Part shown: positions 37,403-46,419 of the stretch, one piece after another
Layout: each line of letters starts with the position of its first letter
Position numbering within the stretch: the stretch's first letter is position 1
Origin: Streptomyces uncialis
GTDB lineage: Bacteria; Actinomycetota; Actinomycetes; Streptomycetales; Streptomycetaceae
DNA length: 64,000 nt
Assembly (NCBI RefSeq): GCF_036250755.1
Contig: NZ_CP109583.1
Span: 2,356,001-2,420,000 of the forward strand
Reading direction: 5' to 3'
Made by a program: the position numbers and the translations under genes
The notes under the pieces: model-generated
The model's input: only the letters and a program-made list of their open reading frames with translations
Databases searched by the model: none
Told to the model about the DNA's origin: nothing

Positions 37403-38248
37403 TCACCTGACGGCCCGGTTCAGCAGCGGCAGGGCGACGACGATCGGCGGGTCACTGATCTCCGGGGCCCGCAGACGGACGCTGAACCTGACCCGGGAAC
37501 CGCGCCGGGGCGCACGGGCCGCGCCGATGAGGCGGCGCTCGCCCGCGGGGTCGTCCAGCGCGTCGGCGACCCGGGTGTCCCGGTCGAACCGGACGGCGAG
37601 GACCCGGTAGGTCCCGTCGTCGGGCGGTCGCAGACGGACGGGGCCGGGCGCGGTGGTGACGGCGCAGCCGACCGGACCGTCCTGCGGCACCCCGTGCGGG
37701 AACAGGCCCGTGAACAGCACCCCGTCGGTGGCGGGGCCGCCGACGATCTCGCCGGCGATCTCGTCCGGCGCCGGCCGGTCGCCGTCTTGGGCAACGGACG
37801 TGACGGGACCGCGGGTGTCGACGAGTTCCCCGATCCGGCGGTCGCCGTGCTCGTCGACGAGGAGTTTGAAGCGGCTCGGCGACATGCCAACGAGCCGGGT
37901 GAACTGGGTGGTGAAGGTACCCAGGCTCGAATAGCCGACGGCCGTGCACACATCGGTGACACGCGGTGCGCCTCGGATCATCATCCGCTGGGCCTCGGCC
38001 ATCCGCAGCGCCGCGAGGAATCGCGCGGGGGTCACGGCGGTGACGCTGCGGAAGACCCGGTGGAAGTGGAAGGGGCTGAACAGAGCGGCCTCGGCGTGAT
38101 CGGAGAGGCACTGGACCTCGCCGAGACGTTCACGCATCCGGTGGACGGCACGTTCGACGGAGGCCAGCCGGTGATCGGCCGACAGGGGAGGCACGGTGGC
38201 CGTCGCTCCGGGCGGCAGTTCCGTCGGCAGGCCGTCGTGGACAGTCAT
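37403..38248 (-). CDS. AraC-family transcriptional regulator
   Basis: 281 residues with the DNA-binding part first: two HTHs in ERAVHRMRERLGEVQCLSDH to FSPFHFHRVFRSVTAVTPARFLAALRM and VTDVCTAVGYSSLGTFTTQFTRLVGMSPSRF. The C-terminal 160 residues form a separate domain (IAGEIVGGPATDGVLFTGLF) of uncertain fold, possibly an effector-binding domain of GyrI type. ATG 38248 has AGGGGA eight bases upstream. It is the first gene of the secondary-metabolism block after the mobile region and may be a pathway regulator. Confidence 0.87.
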   Translation of the reverse strand: MTVHDGLPTELPPGATATVPPLSADHRLASVERAVHRMRERLGEVQCLSDHAEAALFSPFHFHRVFRSVTAVTPARFLAALRMAEAQRMMIRGAPRVTDVCTAVGYSSLGTFTTQFTRLVGMSPSRFKLLVDEHGDRRIGELVDTRGPVTSVAQDGDRPAPDEIAGEIVGGPATDGVLFTGLFPHGVPQDGPVGCAVTTAPGPVRLRPPDDGTYRVLAVRFDRDTRVADALDDPAGERRLIGAARAPRRGSRVRFSVRLRAPEISDPPIVVALPLLNRAVR

Positions 38249-38305
38249 GTCCGTCGTCCCCTTCGTACGAAGTCCGAACGAGCAGCACGGCAGGGCCGGG
38301 TACTG

Positions 38306-39196
38306 TCATCCCGGCCCGGGGGAACCGGCACGGGCGGCGACCGCCTCAAGGGAGGCGACCCATACCGCGGCGAAGCGCCCGCGCAGTTCCTGGGACCGCC
38401 GCGGCGTCAGCCCGAGCCGGGCCCAGCCCCGGTGCACGAAGGACAGCCGGACGGTGTCCCTCCCCACCGGGACGAGCGCGACATGGCAGGCGGGCCGGAT
38501 CCGGGCGCCGGGGATCTCGACGGTGAAGGCCAGTTGCTCGTCGGACCGCAGCCGCCAGTCGTTGACGGCGAACCTGCGGGGGCCCTCGTCGTCGACGGTG
38601 AAGAACCAGGCGGGCCGGAACCCGTCGAAGGCGATGGGGAGCCAGTCGAAGACGGCCGGGTGCCGCAGCGGCCGGTAGGGCCCGGCGGACAGGTCGACCG
38701 AGCCGTCGATGTCGTCGCGCCACTGGTAGCGGGTATCACGCCCGGAGTCCAGACAGGCGCCCAGCCGGGTGAGGAAGTCGGTCCAGCCCTCGCGCAGTTG
38801 GCTCGCCTCGGCCTGGCCGCGCGTGCCGTCGTGGTCCTCGACGGTGAGCACGGACCCGGTGCCCCCGGGGCCCTCCGCGGGCCCGAGGGTCCACACGACG
38901 GACTGCCGGTTGCCGACGCCGAGGAATCTCCAGTCGAACGCGAGACTCCGTCCCGGGACGATCGATGTGGGGCGGAGGGTGAAGAAGTCCCCGTCCCCGA
39001 ACTCCAGGCGGTTGTCCGCGCCGATGCGCAGAGGTCCGGCCAGATCGCCGAACCACCGCGCCAGACACGGCGGTTCGGTGAGCATCGGCCACACCGTTGC
39101 GGGCTCATGGGCCAGCCGGAGGATGACCCGGACCTTCCCCGGGAGCACTTCCCCGACGGGCGACTCCCTGGGTGAGGGGCCATGGCTGTCCGACAT
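38306..39196 (-). CDS. Tandem SRPBCC (AHSA1/START-like) protein, candidate CalC-type resistance protein
   Basis: 296 residues containing two consecutive SRPBCC domains. Domain 1 starts VRVILRLAHEPATVWPMLTEPPCLARWFG; domain 2 starts near WRDDIDGSVDLSAGPYRPLRHPAVFDWLP and includes FVHRGWARLGLTPRRSQELRGR. AHSA1-like SRPBCC proteins bind hydrophobic ligands in a deep cavity. The calicheamicin self-resistance protein CalC has this fold and is sacrificed by the enediyne radical. The nearby enediyne cassette makes a similar role attractive, but no cleavage residue can be assigned here. ATG 39196 has a perfect GGAGGA box. It is divergent from a gene with the same tandem SRPBCC layout. Confidence 0.82.
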   Translation of the reverse strand: MSDSHGPSPRESPVGEVLPGKVRVILRLAHEPATVWPMLTEPPCLARWFGDLAGPLRIGADNRLEFGDGDFFTLRPTSIVPGRSLAFDWRFLGVGNRQSVVWTLGPAEGPGGTGSVLTVEDHDGTRGQAEASQLREGWTDFLTRLGACLDSGRDTRYQWRDDIDGSVDLSAGPYRPLRHPAVFDWLPIAFDGFRPAWFFTVDDEGPRRFAVNDWRLRSDEQLAFTVEIPGARIRPACHVALVPVGRDTVRLSFVHRGWARLGLTPRRSQELRGRFAAVWVASLEAVAARAGSPGPG

Positions 39197-39257
39197 CGTT
39201 CCTCCGATGTTCGACGGTTGCCTGCGCCGCGCCGGTGGGCTACCGCCCACCACATCA

Positions 39258-39273
39258 CTACCATATTATGTAG
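39258..39273. promoter_or_regulatory. CTAC-N8-GTAG operator in the SRPBCC / methyltransferase divergent promoter
   Basis: TCACTACCA followed by GTAG with an 8-base spacer, in an unusually AT-rich patch (CATATTAT) 61 bp upstream of the SRPBCC start. The same TCACTACCA and CTAC-N8-GTAG occur in front of the HxlR gene at 43595-43610. Confidence 0.65.
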
Positions 39274-39542
39274 TCGCCAAGCAGTGTCAACGGTGCTGCT
39301 CCCCCGCAGTATCCCCTTGAGATCGCTGAAGTTCACGCCTCATCACATCCATGTCAGTAGTTCTTCAATGAGTCATCTCTTACGGGGACCACGGCGGGGA
39401 ACCGGGGACGGCCGACCGCGCGGCACCCACCGCGACATGACGCGAGGCCGCCTTGCACCGCGGTGCGCCCGACCGCCCGTGCACGCCGGCGGCCCGCCCT
39501 CCCCGCCCGCCCGTTCAGCCGATCGGTGAGAAGAAGGTGCCC

Positions 39543-41753
39543 ATGACGTTCGAAGACACGAACCCCCAAGGCCCACGTATCCACCGCCCGTCCGGCGCCG
39601 CCGACCTGGCGCGGGAATCGGCGGCGTTCCCGCCGTTGCAGGGCAGCGCGGTCCCGGTCGCCCAGGAGCGCTGGGAACGGCTGGTCAGCACCGTCACCGT
39701 CCCCGAGCCCCCGGACGAGGTGTGGACCGCGCTCACCGACCCGGAACGGGTGGCCAGTTGGCTGGCCGTCTGCCGTGGCCCCTGGGCCGTCGCGGGACAG
39801 GAATCGATGCTGGACTTCGAGGACGGCGAGTTCTTCTGGTGCCGGACCCTGGACGCCGTCGCCCCGCAGACACAGCGCCGTGGTGTGCTGCGACTGCTGT
39901 GGCGCTGGGTCGGGGTGGGTCCGGCCACCTCGGTCACCTGGAGGGTCGCCGCCGCGGAAGCGGGCGGCACCACGGTCACCGTCGTCGAGGAGGCCGAGAA
40001 CCCCCCGTCGGACTGGCGTTCGTGGAACGGGATGGGGTGGCCGGGGATCCTCGACCAGCTCGCGGCACATCTGCGCACCGGCACGCAGTGGCGGTGGCCG
40101 TGGCGCCGGTTCGGCCCGTACCTCCAGATCCCGCTGCCCGTCCCCCCGTACCAGGCGTGGCAGGAACTCACCAGTGCGGCAGGGATACAGCACTGGCTCC
40201 AGCGCTCCAGCGGCACCCTCGCCCCGGGTGAGGAACTCACCCTGGTCATGGGGGACGCCAGCGGTACCGTCCGGATGCGTGTCACCAAGGTGGTGGACGC
40301 CGCCCAGGAGTTTCCCTCGTACCTGCCGTATCTGGAGTTCGAGCTGCGCCGTCCGACCTGGTCGGCGGCGCTCGGGGGACGGCTGTGGATCGAGCCCGCC
40401 GGCCTGGATTCGTCCCTGCTCCAGGTGTGTCACTTCGGCTGGGAGAACCTGGACATCCCCGAGCCGGTGACCGAGCGCAAACTGCTCACCGGCTTCTGGA
40501 CGGCGGCGGCGGGCCGCGCGAGCATGCTGTTCCTCCCCCAGGGCCCGCCGGCCGGACCGCACGGCTGGTCGGTCTCGGGAGCTCCGCGACCGCGGGAGGC
40601 CACGGAGCGGGCACCCGGTCACGGGTCCGGCGGCGCCATGCCCGCGGCCATGCCCGCGATGCCGCCCGACGCGGACCCGTCGGCCGTGGGGGAGTTCCTC
40701 GACCGGGTCGTCTCGGACCTCGGCACCGCCATGGGCGGGGTGCTCTGTTCCCTGGGGGTCAGGCTGGGGCTGTTCACCGCGTTGGGCCAGGGCGGTCCGG
40801 CCACCGCGACCGAGCTCGCCGAGCGGACGGGACTGCCGGAACGTCAGCTGCTGGAGTGGCTGCGCGGTCTGACCGGCACCGGATACCTCACCCACGACCG
40901 TACCGACGGACGGTTCGCCCTGCCCTCGGCCCACGCGGCGGTCCTCGCCTTCGAGGACTCCCCCTTCCATCTCGGCCCCGGGTACGAGCTGCTGCCTCCG
41001 CTGGCCGCCGCCGTCGACGCGGTCGCCGCCGGTTTCCGCTCCGGCGGGGGCGTGGCCCGCTCGGCCTACGCGGAGCCGTTGTTCACCGCGATGGAACGGA
41101 TGAGCGCGACGTGGCTGGACACCCAGCTGGTGTCCCAGTGGATACCCGCTGTCGAGGGACTCCTTCCCGCGCTGGAGCGGGGCGGCGAGGTGGCCGACAT
41201 CGGGTGCGGCGGCGGCCGGGCCCTGGTACGTATGGCGCGCGCCTTCGGCAACTGCAGGTTCACCGGATACGACCTGCACCGGCCGAACGTCCTGCGCGCT
41301 CGCGAGGCCGTCCGTGCCGCGAAGGTGGACGACCGGGTGTCCGTGGAGGAGACGGACGCGGTCGGCGCCCTGGCCGCCGGCACCCGGGCGTCGGGCGATT
41401 CCCTCCCGCTCCTGCTGGTGACGATGTTCGACGTGCTGCACGATGTCGCGGCCCCGGAGGAACTGCTGCGCACGGTCCGTGAGTCGCTGTCCCCGGACGG
41501 GGCGCTGCTGGTGCTGGAGTCGCTGTCGGCCGACGACCCGGCGGACAACACCGGGCCCCGTTCCACTGTGCTGTACGCCACCAGCACCCTGTACTGCCTG
41601 CCGACCTCCCTAGCCGACGGCGCTCCGGGCCTCGGTACGCTCGGTCTGCCCCCGGCCACGCTGCGCCGGATGGCGACGGCGGCGGGATTCGGCCGCGTCG
41701 AGCAGGTGCCGACGGCGAACCCGTTCACGGCCCTCTACGCGCTGCGGCCCTAG
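39543..41753 (+). CDS. Tandem SRPBCC domains fused to a class I SAM methyltransferase
   Basis: 736 residues. SRPBCC 1 at about 45-190 (VPEPPDEVWTALTDPERVASWL), SRPBCC 2 at about 195-325 (PPYQAWQELTSAAGIQHWLQ), a Pro/Ala linker, then a methyltransferase at about 385-736. The last part has a winged-helix dimerisation domain (TELAERTGLPERQLLEWLRGL) and the SAM loop VADIGCGGGRALVRMARAFG. It is clearly paralogous to the stand-alone methyltransferase at 43791. ATG 39543 follows AGAAGG. Such a fusion could place a ligand pocket directly beside the methyltransferase, or couple self-protection to tailoring. It ends at a hairpin terminator. Confidence 0.85.
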   Translation: MTFEDTNPQGPRIHRPSGAADLARESAAFPPLQGSAVPVAQERWERLVSTVTVPEPPDEVWTALTDPERVASWLAVCRGPWAVAGQESMLDFEDGEFFWCRTLDAVAPQTQRRGVLRLLWRWVGVGPATSVTWRVAAAEAGGTTVTVVEEAENPPSDWRSWNGMGWPGILDQLAAHLRTGTQWRWPWRRFGPYLQIPLPVPPYQAWQELTSAAGIQHWLQRSSGTLAPGEELTLVMGDASGTVRMRVTKVVDAAQEFPSYLPYLEFELRRPTWSAALGGRLWIEPAGLDSSLLQVCHFGWENLDIPEPVTERKLLTGFWTAAAGRASMLFLPQGPPAGPHGWSVSGAPRPREATERAPGHGSGGAMPAAMPAMPPDADPSAVGEFLDRVVSDLGTAMGGVLCSLGVRLGLFTALGQGGPATATELAERTGLPERQLLEWLRGLTGTGYLTHDRTDGRFALPSAHAAVLAFEDSPFHLGPGYELLPPLAAAVDAVAAGFRSGGGVARSAYAEPLFTAMERMSATWLDTQLVSQWIPAVEGLLPALERGGEVADIGCGGGRALVRMARAFGNCRFTGYDLHRPNVLRAREAVRAAKVDDRVSVEETDAVGALAAGTRASGDSLPLLLVTMFDVLHDVAAPEELLRTVRESLSPDGALLVLESLSADDPADNTGPRSTVLYATSTLYCLPTSLADGAPGLGTLGLPPATLRRMATAAGFGRVEQVPTANPFTALYALRP

Positions 41754-41769
41754 AGAGCCGGACGGGGCG

Positions 41770-41793
41770 CGGTCGCGACGGGCTCCGCGACCG
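41770..41793 (+). terminator. Hairpin terminator after the SRPBCC-methyltransferase gene
   Basis: CGGTCGCG-N8-CGCGACCG, 16 bp after the stop codon. Confidence 0.75.
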
Positions 41794-41981
41794 GGCAGTC
41801 CCTCGGGGGCGGCAACCCCCCGTCGTCCGTTCGTGGCCCGGTCCCGCGGTGTGCGGAACCGGGTCACGCGTTCCTCCGTACCGGGCTCGGCCCGTCCGCT
41901 ACATGATCCCGTAGCAAGATCGCAGGCCGCTTCGATCCGGCGACCCCGTGGAGCGGACGTCCGTCCTTGGGGCGGGCCGGG

Positions 41982-42773
41982 TCAGTCCAGTTGTTCCGTC
42001 GGGCGCAGCAGTACCTCGTTGACGGCCATGTGCCGGGGGCGGGTCACCACATGGACGATCGTCTCCGCGACATCGGCCGGATCCAGCGGGACCCCGGGGT
42101 CGAAGCCACCGGCCAGCCGCTGGAGCACCTCAGGGCGTGAGTGCAGGGGCAGTTCGGTGGCGACGAAGCCGGGTTCGATCACGGCGACCCGTACATGACG
42201 GCGCGCCACCTCCTGGCGCAGCGACTCGCTGAAGGCGTTGACCCCGAACTTGGCGGCGTTGTAGACGGCGGTGTTGGGGGTGGCGATCCGTCCGCCGACG
42301 GAGCTGATGTTGACGAGGTCGGCGACGTACCGGGGGCCGGTGCCGGCGGCGCGCAGCAGATGGGGCAGTGCCGCACGGGACACCAAGGCTACGCCCAGCA
42401 GGTTGAGTTCGAGCATGCGGCGCCATTCCTCGGTGGGCGCGTCCTCGACGGGGCCGAGCAGCAGGACACCGGCGTTGTTCACCACGATGTCCAGTCGCCC
42501 CGACTCGGCGACCGCGGCCGCCACGGCGGCTTCCGCGCCGGGCTCGTCGCTCACGTCCGCCTCGACCACCAGGGCGGCGCCGCCTTTGGCCCTGATGTTC
42601 TCGGCGACCTGGGTGAGGCGGTCCCGGCGGCGGGCGGCGAGTGCCACCAGGGCACCCCGGGCGGCCAGCGCCCCGGCCACGGCTTCCCCGATCCCGCTGG
42701 AGGCGCCCGTCACCAGGGCGGTGGTGCCGGCCAGTCCGGTGGTGGAGGGTGAGTCCGGTGTCTGCGACGTCAT
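41982..42773 (-). CDS. Short-chain dehydrogenase/reductase
   Basis: 263-residue NAD(P)-dependent oxidoreductase. The cofactor loop is TGASSGIG near residue 22, the structural motif is VVNNAGVLLLG, and the catalytic Ser-Tyr-Lys set is in VNISSVGG and YNAAKFG. ATG 42773 follows AGGGG. An Arg pair after the first strand (ARRRDRL) suggests NADPH preference. It lies 84 bp downstream of the HxlR gene on the same strand and may be co-transcribed. A tailoring ketoreductase or alcohol dehydrogenase role is inferred. Confidence 0.9.
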   Translation of the reverse strand: MTSQTPDSPSTTGLAGTTALVTGASSGIGEAVAGALAARGALVALAARRRDRLTQVAENIRAKGGAALVVEADVSDEPGAEAAVAAAVAESGRLDIVVNNAGVLLLGPVEDAPTEEWRRMLELNLLGVALVSRAALPHLLRAAGTGPRYVADLVNISSVGGRIATPNTAVYNAAKFGVNAFSESLRQEVARRHVRVAVIEPGFVATELPLHSRPEVLQRLAGGFDPGVPLDPADVAETIVHVVTRPRHMAVNEVLLRPTEQLD

Positions 42774-42857
42774 GGAGGAGCCCCTTCGTCTGGGTGCGGC
42801 TGGTCGGGCGTCGGTCATGGCCCGGTCCGCTCCCCCAGGTCCTGGGGCGGCGGACCG

Positions 42858-43565
42858 TCATTCAGGCGCGGCTCCGGCCGGTACCGCCGGCGCGGTCGCG
42901 CGCCGTGGCGCGTCGAGCAGGCCGAGGAACTCCACGCATCTCTGGACGGCGTCCGCGTGGCCGTCGATCCTGAGACGGCCGGAGAGCAGCGCCTCGAACG
43001 GGGTGCGCATCTCCGCCCCGATCCGTACGAACGTCTGGGCGTCGGTGGTCACGACCAGCGCCGGATCGGCCGCAGGTCCGCGGTGGGTGACGGCGCTGCC
43101 GCCGCGTACCTCGATATGGAAGACCTCCTCGGCCACGCGGAACTCGTAGCTCTCGTCCACCGAGGGCACCGGCCGGCCGTTGATCATCGCCTGGACGGCG
43201 AGGAAGCCCCAGGCCGCCCGGGTGGTGCCGCTGACCGCGTCCTCCTCGGTCAGGAAAGGCATGCCCCAGCGGGCGAGTGCCAGCACCGGCTCCCTGAGCT
43301 GCTCGCCCCGGGCGGTGAGCCGGTACTGCTTGCCCCGGCCGTCGCCGCGTACCCCGCCCGCTTCGACCACCCCGTGCTCGGTGAGCGCACGCAGCCGGTC
43401 GGAGAGCAGATTGGGGCCGAGTCCGGGCAGATTGTTGAGGATCTCGTTGAACCGGGCCGGGCCGATGAGCAGTTCCCGCACGATCAGCAGGGCCCAGCGT
43501 TCACCGATGATGTTCAGCCCGGCAGCGAGTCCGCAGAACTGAGCGTAGTTCCGCTTACCTGTCAT
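42858..43565 (-). CDS. HxlR-family regulator with C-terminal SCP2-like domain
   Basis: 235 residues. The winged-helix HxlR domain fills the first 110 residues (NIIGERWALLIVRELLIGPARFNEILNNLPGLGPNLLSDRLRAL) and contains the family's early Cys in AQFCGLAAG, sometimes redox- or aldehyde-sensitive. The C-terminal half (INGRPVPSVDESYEFRV to GHADAVQRCVEFLG) resembles a sterol-carrier SCP2-like lipid pocket. ATG 43565 follows GAGGA. The motif CTAC-N8-GTAG upstream is repeated at the SRPBCC divergent promoter, so this protein is the best candidate for regulating both. Confidence 0.87.
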   Translation of the reverse strand: MTGKRNYAQFCGLAAGLNIIGERWALLIVRELLIGPARFNEILNNLPGLGPNLLSDRLRALTEHGVVEAGGVRGDGRGKQYRLTARGEQLREPVLALARWGMPFLTEEDAVSGTTRAAWGFLAVQAMINGRPVPSVDESYEFRVAEEVFHIEVRGGSAVTHRGPAADPALVVTTDAQTFVRIGAEMRTPFEALLSGRLRIDGHADAVQRCVEFLGLLDAPRRATAPAVPAGAAPE

Positions 43566-43594
43566 GACGCGTCCTCAGTATTCATGCGGAGTCA

Positions 43595-43610
43595 CTACCA
43601 CTCATAGTAG
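43595..43610. promoter_or_regulatory. CTAC-N8-GTAG operator upstream of the HxlR gene
   Basis: TCACTACCA and GTAG with the same 8-base spacer as at 39258-39273, 30 bp upstream of the HxlR start, fitting autoregulation. Confidence 0.65.
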
Positions 43611-43790
43611 CAATATCGGCCAGCGTGCTCCAGGTCGGAGCGGCTCTCCCGGCGGCCGGGGTGCGCGGTCGCCGCCCCCGGCGTGAGCAACCTGAGAGAA
43701 GGCCGTCTTCGGCCGCGGCACCTAGAGTCGAGCCGCACGTGCCGCCGACGTGCGGTGCGGTCCGCTCACGAACCCGCTCGGGAGGCGCGC

Positions 43791-44861
43791 GTGAACGATG
43801 CGACGGTAACGGAGGCGTTCGTCACCCGTGTCATGGACGACATGAGCGGTGGCATGGTCAGCATCATGTGTGCCCTGGGAGACCAGTTGGGTCTCTTCCG
43901 GGCACTGGCCGAGCAGGGCCCCGCCGACAGCGCGGGACTCGCCACGCGGACCGGGCTCGACGAGCGGTATGTACGCGAATGGCTGCTGTGTCTGTCCAGC
44001 GCGGGCTATCTGACCGTCGGGAAGGCGGACGAGGAGGGGCGGGAGCGGTTCGTCCTGCCGCCCGAGCACGCGGCGGTGCTGGCGTTCGAGGAGTCACCGT
44101 TCTTCATCGCGGGCGCGGCGCGTCTGGTGCCTGCCCTGTCGATGATGCTCGACGGTGTGACCGAGGGTTTCCGCTCGGGCGGCGGGCTGACACCTGAGCA
44201 GTACCCCGAGTCGCTGTACCGGACGATGTGGCAGATGAGTGCGAGCTGGCTGGACTCCCTGCTGCTGCCGCAGTGGGTGCCCGCCGTCGACGGTCTGGCG
44301 CGGGCTCTGGAGGACGGTACGCGCGTCGCCCATGTCGGCAGCGGTGGCGGCCGGGCCCTCGTCCTGCTCGCCGGGCGCTTCCCCCGTTCCCGGTTCGTCG
44401 GGTACGACCGGCTGCGGCTGAACGTGGAGCGCGCCCGTCGGGCGGCCCAGGAGGCCGGGGTGGCGGACCGGGTGGAGTTCGTCGAGGCCGACGCCCGGGA
44501 GGCGCTGTCCGGGGAGCACGGCCTGATCATGTCCTTCGACGTCCTGCACGATGCCCCCGATCCGGGCGGGACCCTGCGCGCGGTGCGCTCGGCGCTCGCC
44601 CCCGGCGGGGTGTTCCTGCTGCTGGAGAGCAACGGCGTCGACCGTGCCGTCGAGAACACCGGGTCCGGTGCCGCCCTGCTGTACGGGGCGAGCGTGCTGT
44701 ACAGCGTGCCCATCACCCGGGCCGGCGAGGGTCCTTCGCTCGGGATGCTGGGGCTGCCACCCGGCACCCTGCGCACGCTGTGCGAGGAGGCGGGCCTGAC
44801 CTCGGTACGGCCGATGCCCAGCCCGACGCCCTTCAACGCGCTGTACGAGATTCGTCCCTGA
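43791..44861 (+). CDS. Class I SAM-dependent methyltransferase
   Basis: 356 residues. Winged-helix N-terminal part ([25 protein letters not shown]) and Rossmann part with [19 protein letters not shown], the second strand FVGYDRL and acidic [12 protein letters not shown]. It shares long stretches with the C-terminal domain of the fusion at 39543 (both contain FRSGGG and QWVPAV/QWIPAV), so the two arose by duplication. GTG 43791 has GGAGG five bases upstream and is preferred over any start further upstream. It is followed after 46 bp by the hydrolase genes and probably forms an operon with them. The substrate is unknown; O- or C-methylation of a polyketide intermediate is likely. Confidence 0.9.
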   Translation: MNDATVTEAFVTRVMDDMSGGMVSIMCALGDQLGLFRALAEQGPADSAGLATRTGLDERYVREWLLCLSSAGYLTVGKADEEGRERFVLPPEHAAVLAFEESPFFIAGAARLVPALSMMLDGVTEGFRSGGGLTPEQYPESLYRTMWQMSASWLDSLLLPQWVPAVDGLARALEDGTRVAHVGSGGGRALVLLAGRFPRSRFVGYDRLRLNVERARRAAQEAGVADRVEFVEADAREALSGEHGLIMSFDVLHDAPDPGGTLRAVRSALAPGGVFLLLESNGVDRAVENTGSGAALLYGASVLYSVPITRAGEGPSLGMLGLPPGTLRTLCEEAGLTSVRPMPSPTPFNALYEIRP

Positions 44862-44907
44862 ACACGGTTCCCCGCACGATCCGGTACTCCCTCTCTCGGA
44901 AGGGAAG

Positions 44908-46419
44908 ATGGTGACAGCACAGGTGCCGCCGCCGCGCGACGGACACGACAGGACCGGACCGGGCAGCGCGGAGTTCTCCGCGCAGCGCCCCGTGTGGCGC
45001 GCGCCCGACGACGACGCGCTCGCCGGGCTGGACTTCGCGACCGTCACGGTTCCGGTGGACCATGCCCGCCCCCAGGGCCCGACCCTCGATCTGGCGCTGG
45101 CCCGGCACCGGGCCCGCTCCCCCGGGCGGCGGCGCGGGGTACTGCTGGTCGGCCCCGACGACCCGGGCAACCGGGGCACCCTCCTGGTGCCGGATCTGGT
45201 GCGGTCGCTGCCGGGCGAGGTGCTCGACAGCTACGACCTCGTGGGGTTCGATCACCGGTTCAGCGGGCTCAGCGAGCCTCTGACCTGCGGGCTGAGCCCC
45301 GAGCAGTGGCTGTGGATCTTCCACAGCCAGCAGGGCTTCGACGCGGAGGTGGAGTTCCAGCGCGGTGTGGTCGAGCGGTGCTTCCAGGAGGCGGCGGACG
45401 TCCTGCCCCATGTGACGTCGCGGAACATCGCACGGGACATGGAGGTCATCCGCGCCGCGCTGGGCGAGGAGCGGATCTCCTATCTCGGCTACTCCTACGG
45501 CAGCTATCTGGGCGCGGTGTGGACCCAGATGTCCGGCGAGCACGCCGACCGGGTGGTCCTCGACAGCGTCATCGACCCCGACTCGGTGTGGCGTCCGATG
45601 TTCCTCGGCTACGCGGCCAGTTGCGAGACGGCACTGGGCAACTGGGCGCGCTGGGCCGCCGAGCGCCACGGCGAACTCGGCCTGGGCGCTACCGGGCAGC
45701 GGGTGCGTACGGCGGTCGACCGGCTGGTCGAGCGGGCGGACCGCTCCCCGGTGCCGGTCGCCGGGATGCCCGTGGACGGCACCATGCTGCGGCTGTTCAC
45801 CATGGTGCTGCTGAGCATGGACCGGGCCTGGGGTGTCCTCGCCGACATCCTGCGGGCCGCCGCGCACGGCGGCGAGGCGTCGCCGTCGTCGCTGCGGACC
45901 CTGGGCGAGATGTTCGGGCGGGGCAAGGAGGAGAGCGCCGCCGTGGCGCAGTTGGCGGTCCTGTGCGGTGACGCGGCCTGGCCGCGGGACCTCGATGTGT
46001 ACCGCCGGGGCCTGGCCGGGCACGGTGAGCGGTTCCGGTTCATCGGACCCGCGATGGCCGGCCCGAAGGCCGGTGCGTTCTGGCCGCTGCCGCCCCGGGA
46101 GCCGGTGACCGTGTTCGGTGCGGACAACCGTGCGGAGAGCCATTTGCTGGTGCAGTCGGCCGAGGACATGTTCACGCCCGCCCATGGTGCTGTTCGGCTG
46201 CGCGGGCAGTTGCCGCGCACCGCCCGGCTGGTCACGGTGGCCGGATCGGCGCATCACCGGGTCTTCCCGTTCCAGGGCGATCCCGGTGTGAACGAGGTGG
46301 CGACCGAGTACCTGCTCACCGGGAAGCTCCCGGACACGGACGTGACCCTCACCGGCCGGCCGTCGACGCCGGAGGAGCGACGGACGGACAGCGGCGGACA
46401 GCGGGGGAGCCGGTCATGA
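44908..46419 (+). CDS. Alpha/beta hydrolase, tripeptidyl-aminopeptidase-like (copy 1)
   Basis: 503 residues without a signal peptide. The nucleophile Ser196 is in GYSYGSYLG, the acid in SAEDMFTP and the His in [10 protein letters not shown]; an oxyanion-type segment [14 protein letters not shown] comes early. This is the S33 peptidase/TAP family, whose usual members are secreted, so cytoplasmic location suggests a biosynthetic substrate. ATG 44908 follows GGAAGGGAAG. It overlaps the next gene by ATGA and is clearly its paralogue. Possible roles: hydrolytic release or amide/ester cleavage of a pathway intermediate. Confidence 0.87.
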   Translation: MVTAQVPPPRDGHDRTGPGSAEFSAQRPVWRAPDDDALAGLDFATVTVPVDHARPQGPTLDLALARHRARSPGRRRGVLLVGPDDPGNRGTLLVPDLVRSLPGEVLDSYDLVGFDHRFSGLSEPLTCGLSPEQWLWIFHSQQGFDAEVEFQRGVVERCFQEAADVLPHVTSRNIARDMEVIRAALGEERISYLGYSYGSYLGAVWTQMSGEHADRVVLDSVIDPDSVWRPMFLGYAASCETALGNWARWAAERHGELGLGATGQRVRTAVDRLVERADRSPVPVAGMPVDGTMLRLFTMVLLSMDRAWGVLADILRAAAHGGEASPSSLRTLGEMFGRGKEESAAVAQLAVLCGDAAWPRDLDVYRRGLAGHGERFRFIGPAMAGPKAGAFWPLPPREPVTVFGADNRAESHLLVQSAEDMFTPAHGAVRLRGQLPRTARLVTVAGSAHHRVFPFQGDPGVNEVATEYLLTGKLPDTDVTLTGRPSTPEERRTDSGGQRGSRS

